64,000 nucleotides of DNA from Flagellimonas lutaonensis. GTDB lineage: Bacteria; Bacteroidota; Bacteroidia; Flavobacteriales; Flavobacteriaceae. The DNA lies in the NCBI RefSeq assembly GCF_000963865.1, contig NZ_CP011071.1:1864501-1928500 (forward strand). Reading direction: 5' to 3'. Below are positions 42,504-51,560 of the stretch, piece by piece (position 1 is the first letter of the stretch; every line of letters starts with the position of its first letter). Both the position numbers and the translations under genes were made by a program. The notes beneath the pieces are model-generated. The model had not been told where the DNA came from. It made no database searches and worked only from the letters and a program-made list of their open reading frames with translations.

Positions 42504-44213
42504 CTATTTCAACGAATCAATCACACTACCGCACGTTAACATTGCATCACCATAATAAGGATTACGGATTTCTTCTTCGGTGCTCAACCAAACCGCACCT
42601 TTATTGTTGTTTGCCATTGGGCATTTTTGAACGTATAGGGGGTTGTCAATGCTTTCGAGATTCATTGCTATTGCAACCAAATTTTCATTGAGAATGACGA
42701 AATGACTACGTTGGTTTTCTAAATTAGAATTACTTGCAATGGCATCCAGCATTTCAATACTTTTGGATAGATGGGTTTTGAGCATTTTGTCCAAATCTTT
42801 TTGTGATATCACCTTCATTTTTTCGGAAGATACTTTCGCAAAATCGGAAACTTTTTCTGCATTACTCGCTACCAAAGCATCTTTGAGTTCAAGGTATGAC
42901 GGCAAAGCCTTCACAAACTGTTCTTGAAAAGAAGTTGAAAGTGACATTTCCATCGCCATCATTTCTTTCTCTTCTTCAGTACTTTGATTCATCATCGATT
43001 TCTTCCCCTGCAATTGCGCAGCTGCATCTACGGTAAAAGTGCCATTGGTCACAATCTCATCGCCATTTTCTAAACCGGATGTAACCGTAAACATATCGCC
43101 ATTGCGATTGCCAAGAGTAACTTCCCGCATTTCAAAAACAGGTTTGTTGGCGTTGGTTTTGATGTACACCAAAGACCGTTCACCCGTCCACATCACAGCA
43201 CTTGCAGGTATGGTCAGGTTTGATTCCGTATTTACCGTTGTTCCTTCTACTTTGCCAGTTACGAACATTCCGGGTTTTAGCATTCCATCGCTATTTTTGA
43301 GATTGGCCCGAACGGTTACGGTGCGGGTTTGGGTATTCAGAACAGGGTCTATAAATGAGACCGTTGCATCAAATTCCTTATTTGGATAAGCATTTGTCGT
43401 TACTGAAATTTTCTGCCCTTTTTTAAACTCTGAAATCTGGTTTTCGTAGGCATCAAATTCCGCCCATACAGAGTTTAGGTTACTCACCTTTACAATGGGC
43501 TGTCCCTGTTTTACATAGTCGCCTTCGGCAGCCATTTTTTCTGAAACCGTTCCGGATACGGTCGCATAAATCGGAAAGTTCTCTTTGACCTTGCCGGATT
43601 CCTCTATGCTATTGATTTGGGCTTCCGAGAGTTTCCAAAGTTTCAACTTGTTGCGTACCGCCTTGTATAGTGAGGGTTGCGATTCTTTTAGCGAAGCCGC
43701 AGTAATCAATTCTTGCTGAGCAGCTATCAGATTAGGTGCATAAATGGTTGCCAACAATTGCCCTTTTTGTACTTCCTGACCTTCAAAATTGACGTTGAGC
43801 CGTTCAATTCTACCATCGAAATAACTGGCCTGCACCGCATTTTCTTCCTCGTTCATCTTGATTTTTCCCGAAAGGGAAATCATATTCTCATCATCTACAG
43901 AAGCATTTCCCACGATGGATGTTTGGATGTCCGCCAATGCCATCGCATTTTTGGTCATCTTTATTTCGTTCATTGCAAGTCCATCAGCACCTGATTCCGC
44001 AGGAATTAAATCCATTCCGCAAATGGGACAATCACCTGGTTCGGGTTGCATAATCTGGGGGTGCATCGAGCAGGTCCACATTTGACCTTCCGCTTCTGTG
44101 GAATGGTCGTGCTTATCTGTCATAGATTCTTCCGATGAGCCACCGAAAATGAGCCAACCACCAAGCAGTCCGACAACGACTGCAATAGCGATATATATGA
44201 AATTCTTGTTCAT
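42504..44213 (-). CDS. CusB-type RND adaptor with heavy-metal-binding and DUF3347 domains
   Basis: The 569-residue protein has a membrane anchor, then a heavy-metal-binding module WTCSMHPQIMQPEPGDCPIC followed by GMDLIP (about 47-70), then a CusB adaptor core (VSGTVSEKMAAEGDYVKQGQ, ASVMWTGERSLVYIKT-type end). A C-terminal DUF3347 domain (about 415-569) follows, ending in YVQKCPMANNNKGAVWLS and EEIRNPYYGDAMLTCG. The Met- and Cys-containing modules suggest copper or silver delivery to a CusA pump. The adaptor is not next to the CusA gene (53341-57093), which is unusual. Confidence 0.9.
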   Translation of the reverse strand: MNKNFIYIAIAVVVGLLGGWLIFGGSSEESMTDKHDHSTEAEGQMWTCSMHPQIMQPEPGDCPICGMDLIPAESGADGLAMNEIKMTKNAMALADIQTSIVGNASVDDENMISLSGKIKMNEEENAVQASYFDGRIERLNVNFEGQEVQKGQLLATIYAPNLIAAQQELITAASLKESQPSLYKAVRNKLKLWKLSEAQINSIEESGKVKENFPIYATVSGTVSEKMAAEGDYVKQGQPIVKVSNLNSVWAEFDAYENQISEFKKGQKISVTTNAYPNKEFDATVSFIDPVLNTQTRTVTVRANLKNSDGMLKPGMFVTGKVEGTTVNTESNLTIPASAVMWTGERSLVYIKTNANKPVFEMREVTLGNRNGDMFTVTSGLENGDEIVTNGTFTVDAAAQLQGKKSMMNQSTEEEKEMMAMEMSLSTSFQEQFVKALPSYLELKDALVASNAEKVSDFAKVSSEKMKVISQKDLDKMLKTHLSKSIEMLDAIASNSNLENQRSHFVILNENLVAIAMNLESIDNPLYVQKCPMANNNKGAVWLSTEEEIRNPYYGDAMLTCGSVIDSLK

Positions 44214-44219
44214 AGCTAT

Positions 44220-44699
44220 TTATTTTTCGTTCTGTAATCGTTCAATCATTTCTTTCATTTCGGCAATTTCCCTGCGCTGTGCCTTGATGATTTCTTCTGC
44301 CAGTTTCTTTACCTCTGGGTCTTTGATGTCCGCTCGTTCACTGGTCAATATAGCGATGGAATGATGCGGTATCATTGCTTTCATCCATAGTACGTCACCT
44401 ACTGTGGATTTTTGGTCGCGAACCAAAAACAATGCCCCAAAAAACAAGACCAAACTACCTAAAAGAATGGCAATATTCTTTTTCTTGTCGGTGTACATCT
44501 TCCGCATAAAAAACCACATAATGACTGCCATTGCTGCTATGCCCAGACAGACCATATAGAAGCGCGTTAGGCTGAACCATACGTGGTCGAGTTCATAGGT
44601 GTTGAGATACATTGTGATGTACATTGCTACAAATGAGCAAGCCAGCATCATAAAAAATGTTCTGTATTTTCCTTTGTTTGCGTGTTTTGAATGTTCCAT
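44220..44699 (-). CDS. DUF305 membrane protein
   Basis: The 159-residue protein has three membrane segments (about 13-100) and a C-terminal DUF305 domain with MKAMIPHHSIAILTSERADI and EEIIKAQRREIAEMKEMI, which has His and Met residues typical of copper-linked proteins. DUF305 proteins are frequent in copper-resistance operons; their role is not known. It is 6 bases before the CusB gene and 19 bases after the PepSY gene. Confidence 0.88.
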   Translation of the reverse strand: MEHSKHANKGKYRTFFMMLACSFVAMYITMYLNTYELDHVWFSLTRFYMVCLGIAAMAVIMWFFMRKMYTDKKKNIAILLGSLVLFFGALFLVRDQKSTVGDVLWMKAMIPHHSIAILTSERADIKDPEVKKLAEEIIKAQRREIAEMKEMIERLQNEK

Positions 44700-44718
44700 A
44701 GTTTTTGAATTTTTGGTG

Positions 44719-45426
44719 TTATTTGTTTCTCTTTTTTATTTTTCTGATTGTTGGTGAACTGATATACCATAACAAAAACCCGCTCAATACGGTAATCAAT
44801 CCAAGTAGGGAAAAGGCACGTAGTACGGTTGTATTGAAATCGTCGCGACCTTCATAATCCATCGTATGGGTCATCCATAGAAAGTCGAACCAACGCCAAT
44901 CCCGATGACGTAGCGTTTGGAATGCGCCATCTTTTTCGGAAACGTAGGCCTTGATGTTTTTAGGTGTTTCATAGCTGATGACATAGGCCGGAAGCGGTCT
45001 GCCACGATACTCGCTATGGCTGCCTACTTGCTCGATGCGCTCGATTCCTTTTACTTGAAGTTCCGGCAACATATTCCGTTCAGCGATTTTCAGAGCTTCA
45101 CTTTCTGAGATTACTTTCTTTACTTTGCCTGTCTTGGCATCAAAAAGTTGCTTGTCATTTATCCAGTAATAGGGATTGCCATCAATTTCCCGAAGTTCTA
45201 CGGAAACTATCCCTTCTTCAGGATTCACATCGGATGGACTTATCAAATGTGTAAAAGCAGATGCCTCGACCGGGTCTTGCCGAAATTGGTCGCCGTGTAT
45301 TTCGTCAATGTCCGTCCAACTGAAATACATTCCACTTATCGTCCACATCAAGAACTGGATGCCCAGGAAGATGCCCAGATAGCGGTGCGCCTTTCTAATT
45401 TTTATCGCTGTTTTTCTTTTTACCAT
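44719..45426 (-). CDS. PepSY-domain membrane protein
   Basis: The 235-residue protein has an N-terminal membrane segment (YLGIFLGIQFLMWTISGMYFS), a PepSY-like periplasmic domain (GKVKKVISESEALKIAERNM), then a C-terminal segment (LRAFSLLGLITVLSGFLLWYIS). Similar proteins carry electrons or act on copper or iron in the envelope. It is 5 bases from the CopA ATPase gene in the copper operon. Confidence 0.85.
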   Translation of the reverse strand: MVKRKTAIKIRKAHRYLGIFLGIQFLMWTISGMYFSWTDIDEIHGDQFRQDPVEASAFTHLISPSDVNPEEGIVSVELREIDGNPYYWINDKQLFDAKTGKVKKVISESEALKIAERNMLPELQVKGIERIEQVGSHSEYRGRPLPAYVISYETPKNIKAYVSEKDGAFQTLRHRDWRWFDFLWMTHTMDYEGRDDFNTTVLRAFSLLGLITVLSGFLLWYISSPTIRKIKKRNK

Positions 45427-45431
45427 ATCAT

Positions 45432-47972
45432 TTAGTCGATGTTTGAACCTTTGAGCCTTAGCGAATTGGCGATTACCGAAACCGAACTGAAGCTCATTGC
45501 CAGGGCCGCAATCATTGGGGACAATAAAATCCCGAAAAATGGATACAGCAATCCCGCAGCAATGGGTATTCCCAAGGTGTTGTAAATCATCGCAAAAAAC
45601 AGGTTTTGCTTGATGTTTCGCATTACCACATCGCTTAAATTTCTTGCCTTGACAATACCGTGCAGGTCGCCTTTGACCAAAGTAATGGCAGCACTTTCTA
45701 TGGCCACATCTGTACCCGTTCCCATTGCGATACCCACATCACTTTTTGCGAGAGCTGGGGCATCATTGATACCGTCACCCGCCATTGCAACTACCTTTCC
45801 GTTTTCTTGTAGTTTTTCAACTTCCTGCAATTTGTTTTCGGGAAGCATTCCCGCCTGAAAGTCCGCAAGATTGAGTTCGTTGGCCACTGCCTGAGCTGTA
45901 TCGTGGTTGTCGCCCGTTAGCATAATCACATCGATTCCCTTGTCCTGTAATTCCTTGATAGCCTTGGCACTCGTTTCCTTGATTTTATCACCAATTACCA
46001 CATAACCGACAACGCTTCCATCAATTGTGAGATAGGAAACGGTTTTGCCCTGCTTTTGGAAAGATTGGGCTTTTTCTTCCATAGTTTCCAACAACTCGGC
46101 ATTGGCGTGTTCCATCATTTTGGCATTTCCTAAAGCCACGTCCTTGCCGTTGACCTTGCCTTCAACACCTTTTCCGGTAACGGCATTGAACCCATCGGCT
46201 TTAAGGAATTCGGTGTTTTGTTCTTTTCCGTATTTGACGGTAGCTTCGGCAAGAGGATGTTCACTCTGATTATTCAGGGAAACAATGTATTGCAATACTT
46301 CACTTTCGCTGAAACCGTTATCAAAAGACCCCACTTTTTCCACCGTGGGTTTTCCTTCAGTAATCGTTCCCGTTTTATCCACGATGAGGGTATCTACCTT
46401 ATCCATCTTTTCGAGGGCTTCGGCATTTTTTATCAGCACGCCGTTCTGTGCACCCTTACCGACACCGACCATTACGGACATAGGCGTTGCCAATCCCAAG
46501 GCGCAGGGACAGGCGATAATCAAAACAGCAATGGCATTGACCAGGGCATAGACATAGGCCGGTTCTGGTCCCCAAATTGCCCAGACCCCAAAAGTGAATA
46601 CTGCGATAATGACCACGATGGGCACGAAGTAGCCTGAAACCGTATCGGCCAATTTTTGGATGGGCGCACGGCTGCGACTGGCATCATTGACCATCTGGAT
46701 AATTTGTGAAAGCAACGTGTCGGAACCTACCTTTTCCGCTTTCATTAGGAAAGATTGGTTGCCATTAATCGTTCCGCTGCTGACCTTATCATCTACAGAC
46801 TTGTTTACGGGAATGGGTTCGCCCGTTATCATTGATTCATCGATGGATGTTTCACCTTCGGTGATGACGCCGTCAACCGGAATTTTATCACCCGGTTTTA
46901 CCCGAAGAATATCGTCTAATTCAATTTGGTCAATAGCAACTTCCTGTTCCTCGCCATCCACGACTTTGACTGCCTTGTTGGGTGCCAGTTTTAAAAGTTC
47001 CTTGACTGCGGAATTGGTTTTACTATGCGCACGAGCTTCTAACAATTGGCCAAGCAATACCAACGTAAGAATGACCGTGGCCGCTTCAAAATACACGTGA
47101 ACGGTTCCCGCTTCGGTCTTGAACTGTTCGGGGAAAAAGTCTGGTACGAGCATCCCGAATACGCTGAACAACCAAGCCACACCTGCACCAATGCCAATAA
47201 GGGTGAACATATTGAGGTTCCACGTTTTTATACTGCGGTAAGCGCGTTCAAAGAACATCCAAGTGGCGTAGAACACAACGGGAATGGAAAGCGCAAACTG
47301 AATCCAGTTCCAGTATTTCAGTTCCAGAATGTCGTACAGCGGATTGTTGGCAACCATTTCGGACATCGCAATGATGAAAATCGGCAACGTAAAGGCCGTG
47401 GCTACCCAAAACTTTTTGAGCAGTTTTTTATAGGTTTTTTCTTCTGCGGATAGGTCGGGTTCCATCGGTACCAAGTCCATTCCGCAAATAGGACAGCTTC
47501 CCGGCTCGTCCTTTACGATTTCGGGATGCATTGGGCACGTCCACTGTTCAGAAGTGGTAGCGGTCAAATTCTGTTCCTCGACCAAATCCATTCCGCAGAC
47601 AGGGCAATCGCCCGGTTTGTCATAGGTTTTATCGCCTTCACAGTGCATCGGGCAGTAGAACGTTCCGGTTCCCTTGCCTTTAGGTTTTTCTTTTTTCGCT
47701 TTCGTACTTCGACTATGCTCAGCATTAACTTTAGCGGAATCATCCTTGTGATGATGTTTGCCTGGGTTGTGAATGCTATACGAACCGCCATCTTGCTTTA
47801 GTGCTTCCTGAAATGTTCCGATAGGAATATGCGATTCCATTTCAATGACCGCTTCAGATTTTTCTAAATTGACCGATGCTTCAATTACACCATCTACTTT
47901 AGAGAGAGTTTTCTCGACGTGGGTTCTGCAACCATTGCAGGTCATTCCGTGTATGTGATAGGTGTGTTTCAT
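45432..47972 (-). CDS. copA: Copper-exporting P-type ATPase (CopA-like)
   Basis: The 846-residue P1B ATPase has an HMA domain (GMTCNGCRTHV, residues 9-19), two heavy-metal-binding modules (FYCPMHCEGDKTYDKPGDC and TCPMHPEIVKDEPGSCPIC), membrane segments, the motif CPCALGLATPMS, phosphorylation site DKTGTITEGKP and hinge GDGINDAPALAKSD. The CPC and final SSVSVIANSLRL pattern fits Cu(I) exporters. It moves copper out of the cytoplasm. A CTTCGACT repeat lies in the linker after the HMA domain. Confidence 0.94.
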   Translation of the reverse strand: MKHTYHIHGMTCNGCRTHVEKTLSKVDGVIEASVNLEKSEAVIEMESHIPIGTFQEALKQDGGSYSIHNPGKHHHKDDSAKVNAEHSRSTKAKKEKPKGKGTGTFYCPMHCEGDKTYDKPGDCPVCGMDLVEEQNLTATTSEQWTCPMHPEIVKDEPGSCPICGMDLVPMEPDLSAEEKTYKKLLKKFWVATAFTLPIFIIAMSEMVANNPLYDILELKYWNWIQFALSIPVVFYATWMFFERAYRSIKTWNLNMFTLIGIGAGVAWLFSVFGMLVPDFFPEQFKTEAGTVHVYFEAATVILTLVLLGQLLEARAHSKTNSAVKELLKLAPNKAVKVVDGEEQEVAIDQIELDDILRVKPGDKIPVDGVITEGETSIDESMITGEPIPVNKSVDDKVSSGTINGNQSFLMKAEKVGSDTLLSQIIQMVNDASRSRAPIQKLADTVSGYFVPIVVIIAVFTFGVWAIWGPEPAYVYALVNAIAVLIIACPCALGLATPMSVMVGVGKGAQNGVLIKNAEALEKMDKVDTLIVDKTGTITEGKPTVEKVGSFDNGFSESEVLQYIVSLNNQSEHPLAEATVKYGKEQNTEFLKADGFNAVTGKGVEGKVNGKDVALGNAKMMEHANAELLETMEEKAQSFQKQGKTVSYLTIDGSVVGYVVIGDKIKETSAKAIKELQDKGIDVIMLTGDNHDTAQAVANELNLADFQAGMLPENKLQEVEKLQENGKVVAMAGDGINDAPALAKSDVGIAMGTGTDVAIESAAITLVKGDLHGIVKARNLSDVVMRNIKQNLFFAMIYNTLGIPIAAGLLYPFFGILLSPMIAALAMSFSSVSVIANSLRLKGSNID
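47706..47723. repeat. CTTCGACT-ATGCTCAG repeat inside the CopA gene
   Basis: ACTTCGACTATGCTCAGC lies in the linker between the HMA and metal-binding modules, in frame, and encodes AEHSRST. It resembles the Bacteroidetes repeat CTTCGACT-N-GCTCAG and the element at 42047-42079. Confidence 0.45.
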
Positions 47973-47996
47973 TACTTTACTAATTTGTGCCTGTCA

Positions 47997-48036
47997 CGGG
48001 AAGGGTCACTAACCAACCATCAAACTTCCCTTCCCG
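47997..48036. other. Perfect 9-base inverted repeat upstream of copA
   Basis: CGGGAAGGG (47997-48005) and CCCTTCCCG (48028-48036) form a stem with a 22-base loop in the gap between the haem-binding gene and copA. No T-run follows on the minus strand, so it is not a simple terminator. It may be an RNA element or operator. Confidence 0.5.
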
Positions 48037-48046
48037 CAGCAGGACT

Positions 48047-48502
48047 TTATTCCAAGCTATCTTTTAATTTTTTCATATACTCAATTACTGCTGTTTTGTT
48101 CGTTTCAGAAAAAATGGCATCCCTATGAATCAACGTATAGCTATCCAAAGGCATTTCACCATCTTCAATCTGGTTTATGATAGACCGTAATTTGCTATTT
48201 TTCCTTCGGTCGGAAAGGTTGCCCCATTCGTTGAAATTCAGCTCTGCCTTTCCTTCTTTGATATGATGTTCCAAGTACCAAGCAGATGGTTGCACCTTGC
48301 TGTACCAAGGATAATCGGTATTGTTACTATGGCAATCATAGCAGGAAACCCGCAACGATTGTTCTACCGTTGCAGGTACATTGTTCACGAGCATAAAATC
48401 AGTTTCTGGTACCGTTTCATTCTGGTTATAGTCCACAGTAAAAAACTGGATGACCACAAAGGCAATCAATGCTATCCACGCTATGATTTTTACTATTTTC
48501 AT
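48047..48502 (-). CDS. Haem-binding domain protein
   Basis: The 151-residue protein has an N-terminal membrane anchor (WIALIAFVVIQFFTV) and a haem-binding motif SCYDCHSNNTDYPWYSKVQP, the CxxCH form of the haem_bd family. Cytochrome-like proteins are often in copper or envelope gene clusters. It has no gap with the upstream DUF3347 gene. Role in redox is likely, but the partner is unknown. Confidence 0.85.
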   Translation of the reverse strand: MKIVKIIAWIALIAFVVIQFFTVDYNQNETVPETDFMLVNNVPATVEQSLRVSCYDCHSNNTDYPWYSKVQPSAWYLEHHIKEGKAELNFNEWGNLSDRRKNSKLRSIINQIEDGEMPLDSYTLIHRDAIFSETNKTAVIEYMKKLKDSLE

Positions 48503-49099
48503 TTAGTTTATTTCACGTTGCACCTTACCACATTTCAGCATTTGGGCACCGAAATAGGGGTTTCTGATTTCTTCGTTCATACTTAGCCAGGCACCACCTT
48601 TATTGTTATCGTACATTGGGCAATACTGCTCATAAATGGTCATTGAAGTTCCCGTTATCGCCACCATATCGGTCATATCCTTACTAAGTGTTTTGAAATG
48701 CTCACGTTGGTGGGCTATATCGCTCTCGCCTATATGCTCGGCGTGTTCGGTGGCATCCTCAATGATGTCCTTTAGTTCGTTCTGCTCGCTGTCCGAATAG
48801 CTCGATGCATCAAAAGATTTTAGTGATTGTGCCAAGGTGTTGCCCAGTTCTTTTGCTTTGGAATTGTCATCGTTGACCAAAGCATCCTTCAGGTTGAAAT
48901 AGTCTTTCAATACCACTTCTGCCTTTGTATCTTGATTTTTGTCCATAGCCATATCTTCCTTATCATTCATCGTTTCCTGATGCATCTCGTTGCTCATAGG
49001 TGCAGCTGGTTCATTCTTGTTTCCATCCTTGCAGGAAACGGTTAGAATCATTGTGGCAACAAGTGCCATTGTGCTCATTGTTAATTTGATTGTTTTCAT
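48503..49099 (-). CDS. DUF3347 lipoprotein
   Basis: The 198-residue protein has a lipoprotein signal (VATMILTVSCKDGN) and an acidic, Met/His-rich linker (MSNEMHQETMNDKEDMAMD), followed by a DUF3347 domain with EQYCPMYDNNKGGAWLS and EEIRNPYFGAQMLKCG. The same domain ends the CusB protein at 42504-44213; the two are clearly related. It probably binds copper in the periplasm. Confidence 0.88.
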   Translation of the reverse strand: MKTIKLTMSTMALVATMILTVSCKDGNKNEPAAPMSNEMHQETMNDKEDMAMDKNQDTKAEVVLKDYFNLKDALVNDDNSKAKELGNTLAQSLKSFDASSYSDSEQNELKDIIEDATEHAEHIGESDIAHQREHFKTLSKDMTDMVAITGTSMTIYEQYCPMYDNNKGGAWLSMNEEIRNPYFGAQMLKCGKVQREIN

Positions 49100-49136
49100 T
49101 TTGTGTCTGTTTTAAAGGTTTATAAATGGTTTGTGT

Positions 49137-51488
49137 TTAAAATCTTGCCGATAGACCGCCACCCCAACCAAAACGGTTGTCGTAGCTGCCCATCAACGAA
49201 AAGTTTCTGCTTAAAACGTATTCGAGGCCTACCTGCCAAGTGGTCTCTTCTTCAAAGTCGGTCCCTTCCTCAAAATCGGTGACCCAGCCGAAGTCCATCT
49301 GGTATTCATATTCCCCGTAAAGGGCGATATTTCGGAAAATCATCGTTGCAGTTGCAAACGATATGGTCGGCCTTAATTTGTTGTCTATCCGTAAATCGGA
49401 ATCGATAAGAAGCGGCAATAGGTAGCGCACACCCACAACGCCCGTCGTTGAAATTTCATCAAGGCTGTCCTCGCCCTCATTTTCTACATTTACACCACCG
49501 AATACACGGAAATAGCTGTTAAGCCAACGTTCATACGTGAACTCAGCTTCCAGATTTTCGTTCCAACCGTATTCCCCGCGAAGTGTAAACTGGTTACGGA
49601 TATTGGTGGCGGTATAAAAAAGTTCTGTCATATGGCTTGCACCTGTGATTTCACCCCACGTCCACATATGGTCTGCCTCTGTGGTCAGATTGGAAAGTGG
49701 ATAGCCCTTTAAGCGTTCATCGCGTGGTGTATCATAACTGAATACCCGTGCCATCCCACTGTTGATGTGATAGAGGACGTGGCAATGGAAAAACCAATCG
49801 CCATATTCAACGGCATCAAATTCGATGACCACTTTCTGCATCGGTGCCACGTTCACGGTATGCTTTAGCGGACTGTATTCGCCGTTCTCGTTGAGCACCC
49901 TGAAGAAATGCCCGTGCAGGTGCATCGGGTGGTGCATCATCGTCATATTGTTCAAGGTAATACGAACCACTTCGCCTTGATTGATTTTTATTTTATCGGT
50001 TTCAGACAATGGTACGCCGTTGATTGACCATACGTAACGGTTCATATTTCCCGTGAGGTTGAACAGCATTTCCCGGACAGGTTTTCCATCCTCAAATTCA
50101 GTCTTGCCGGGTGCTTTTAGATAGTGATAATTGAATTCTGGATTGCCACCTGTTTTCATATTGTCGCCAATGACCTTTTCCTGTGGTACCATATAGCCCA
50201 TTTTCATTCCGCCCATTTTGCCCCCATCATCCATCTTCATCTTGTCGTCCATTTGCATATCTTCGTGACCCATCTTATCGTGGTCCATTTCGGTGGAATC
50301 CTTTTTCATTCCCTTCATCTTGTCCATCTTCATTCCGTCCATTTTCATCGCATACTTTTTCATCTTTTCGATGGAATCGTTTTTTGAGGGATTGAACTTG
50401 GCGGCGGGTGCGCCCATCTTCATATCCATTGCCATCATTTCCTGCATCTGTTTGATTAGGTCTGGCTTGGGAACTTCTGCTGCGGGCAAGACTTCGCCCT
50501 TTCCCAAAAACGCCGAAGCCTTTCCAGAACCGTCCTGTGAAGTAGCAAGTATTTCGAGCTTCCCGCTTTCGGGAATCGTGACGATAAAATCGTAGGTCTC
50601 TGCTACGCTGATAAGCGTTTTGTTCTTTTTTACCGGTACAACATCCAGACCGTCAGATGAAACCAGCATTGGGTCTTGGCCACCAAAGGTGAGCCAGAAG
50701 TAAGAGGCTGCGGCGGCGTTGACAAATCGTACCCGCACCCGTTCGCCAGGCTTGAATTCAGGATAGTCTTGTTCTGCTTGGCCATTGATAAAAAAGAGGT
50801 CATAGTAATTATCGAGTATGGCCATATCGGGCATTCGTTGCCACATCATCTTCAATTTGGCACCCGTGGCACCTTTGGCGATGACCTTGTCCCAACTCTG
50901 TATCTGATTCTTCTTGATGAGATACCATTCGTTGCCACGCTTCAGGTTTCTTAGCTGTGATTTTGGATTTTCGTCCATCCAATCGGATAGCACCAATACC
51001 AAATCTTTGTCATATTCTAAGTCGGTTTCCTTGGGGTTGATTTGGATGGAACCATAAACGCCACGTTGTTCCTGCAAACCTGTGTGGGAATGGTACCAAT
51101 ATGTACCCGATTGTTTTAACGCAAACTTGTACTGTTGGGTCTCGCCGGGTTGAATCGGTGGTGTGGTCAGATACGGTACACCATCGTAAAAGTTGGGCAG
51201 TATAAGCCCGTGCCAATGCACCGATGTTTCCACATCCATTTTATTGGTCACGTTGATGATGGCAAATTCCCCTTCGTTAAATTCGAGATTGGGTCCAGGA
51301 ATACTTCCGTTAAAGGTCATTGCCTTTACATCCTTACCCGTGTAGTTGACCGTTTCGTAATCAATGGTCAAATCATAGACCCGTTCCGGCCAGTTGTCAA
51401 CATTCTCTTCACTCTCATTCGCTTTGAATTGGGCGTTCGCACCGAAGGAAATGAGTAATAAGAGAAGTAAGTTTATTTTCAATTTCAT
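49137..51488 (-). CDS. Multicopper oxidase fused to a PcoB-like outer-membrane barrel
   Basis: The 783-residue protein has a signal peptide (to NAQ, residue 20) and multicopper-oxidase copper sites: HWHGL (91-95), HSHTG (133-137), then HPMHLHGH and HCHVLYHINSGM near residues 520-590. Between them is a Met/His/Asp-rich stretch (about 355-435; MDGMKMDKMKGMKKD and similar). The C-terminal 180 residues (MTELFYTATNIRNQFTLRGE at its start) look like a PcoB/CopB barrel ending in Phe. The oxidase turns Cu(I) into Cu(II) in the periplasm; the barrel may be in the outer membrane. Fusion of the two is striking. Confidence 0.92.
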   Translation of the reverse strand: MKLKINLLLLLLISFGANAQFKANESEENVDNWPERVYDLTIDYETVNYTGKDVKAMTFNGSIPGPNLEFNEGEFAIINVTNKMDVETSVHWHGLILPNFYDGVPYLTTPPIQPGETQQYKFALKQSGTYWYHSHTGLQEQRGVYGSIQINPKETDLEYDKDLVLVLSDWMDENPKSQLRNLKRGNEWYLIKKNQIQSWDKVIAKGATGAKLKMMWQRMPDMAILDNYYDLFFINGQAEQDYPEFKPGERVRVRFVNAAAASYFWLTFGGQDPMLVSSDGLDVVPVKKNKTLISVAETYDFIVTIPESGKLEILATSQDGSGKASAFLGKGEVLPAAEVPKPDLIKQMQEMMAMDMKMGAPAAKFNPSKNDSIEKMKKYAMKMDGMKMDKMKGMKKDSTEMDHDKMGHEDMQMDDKMKMDDGGKMGGMKMGYMVPQEKVIGDNMKTGGNPEFNYHYLKAPGKTEFEDGKPVREMLFNLTGNMNRYVWSINGVPLSETDKIKINQGEVVRITLNNMTMMHHPMHLHGHFFRVLNENGEYSPLKHTVNVAPMQKVVIEFDAVEYGDWFFHCHVLYHINSGMARVFSYDTPRDERLKGYPLSNLTTEADHMWTWGEITGASHMTELFYTATNIRNQFTLRGEYGWNENLEAEFTYERWLNSYFRVFGGVNVENEGEDSLDEISTTGVVGVRYLLPLLIDSDLRIDNKLRPTISFATATMIFRNIALYGEYEYQMDFGWVTDFEEGTDFEEETTWQVGLEYVLSRNFSLMGSYDNRFGWGGGLSARF

Positions 51489-51496
51489 AATGTGTT

Positions 51497-51536
51497 AATT
51501 TTATTTGAAATAAAATTATGGCTGTAATTCAACAGC
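51497..51536 (-). promoter_or_regulatory. Palindromes upstream of the multicopper oxidase gene
   Basis: AATTTTATTT-G-AAATAAAATT (51497-51517) is a perfect 10-base inverted repeat 8 bases from the start codon. GCTGT-N6-ACAGC (51521-51536) follows. Either may be an operator for the HMA-AraC regulator encoded next door. Confidence 0.5.
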
Positions 51537-51560
51537 TTGTGTCATAATTTTGGTTCTTAT

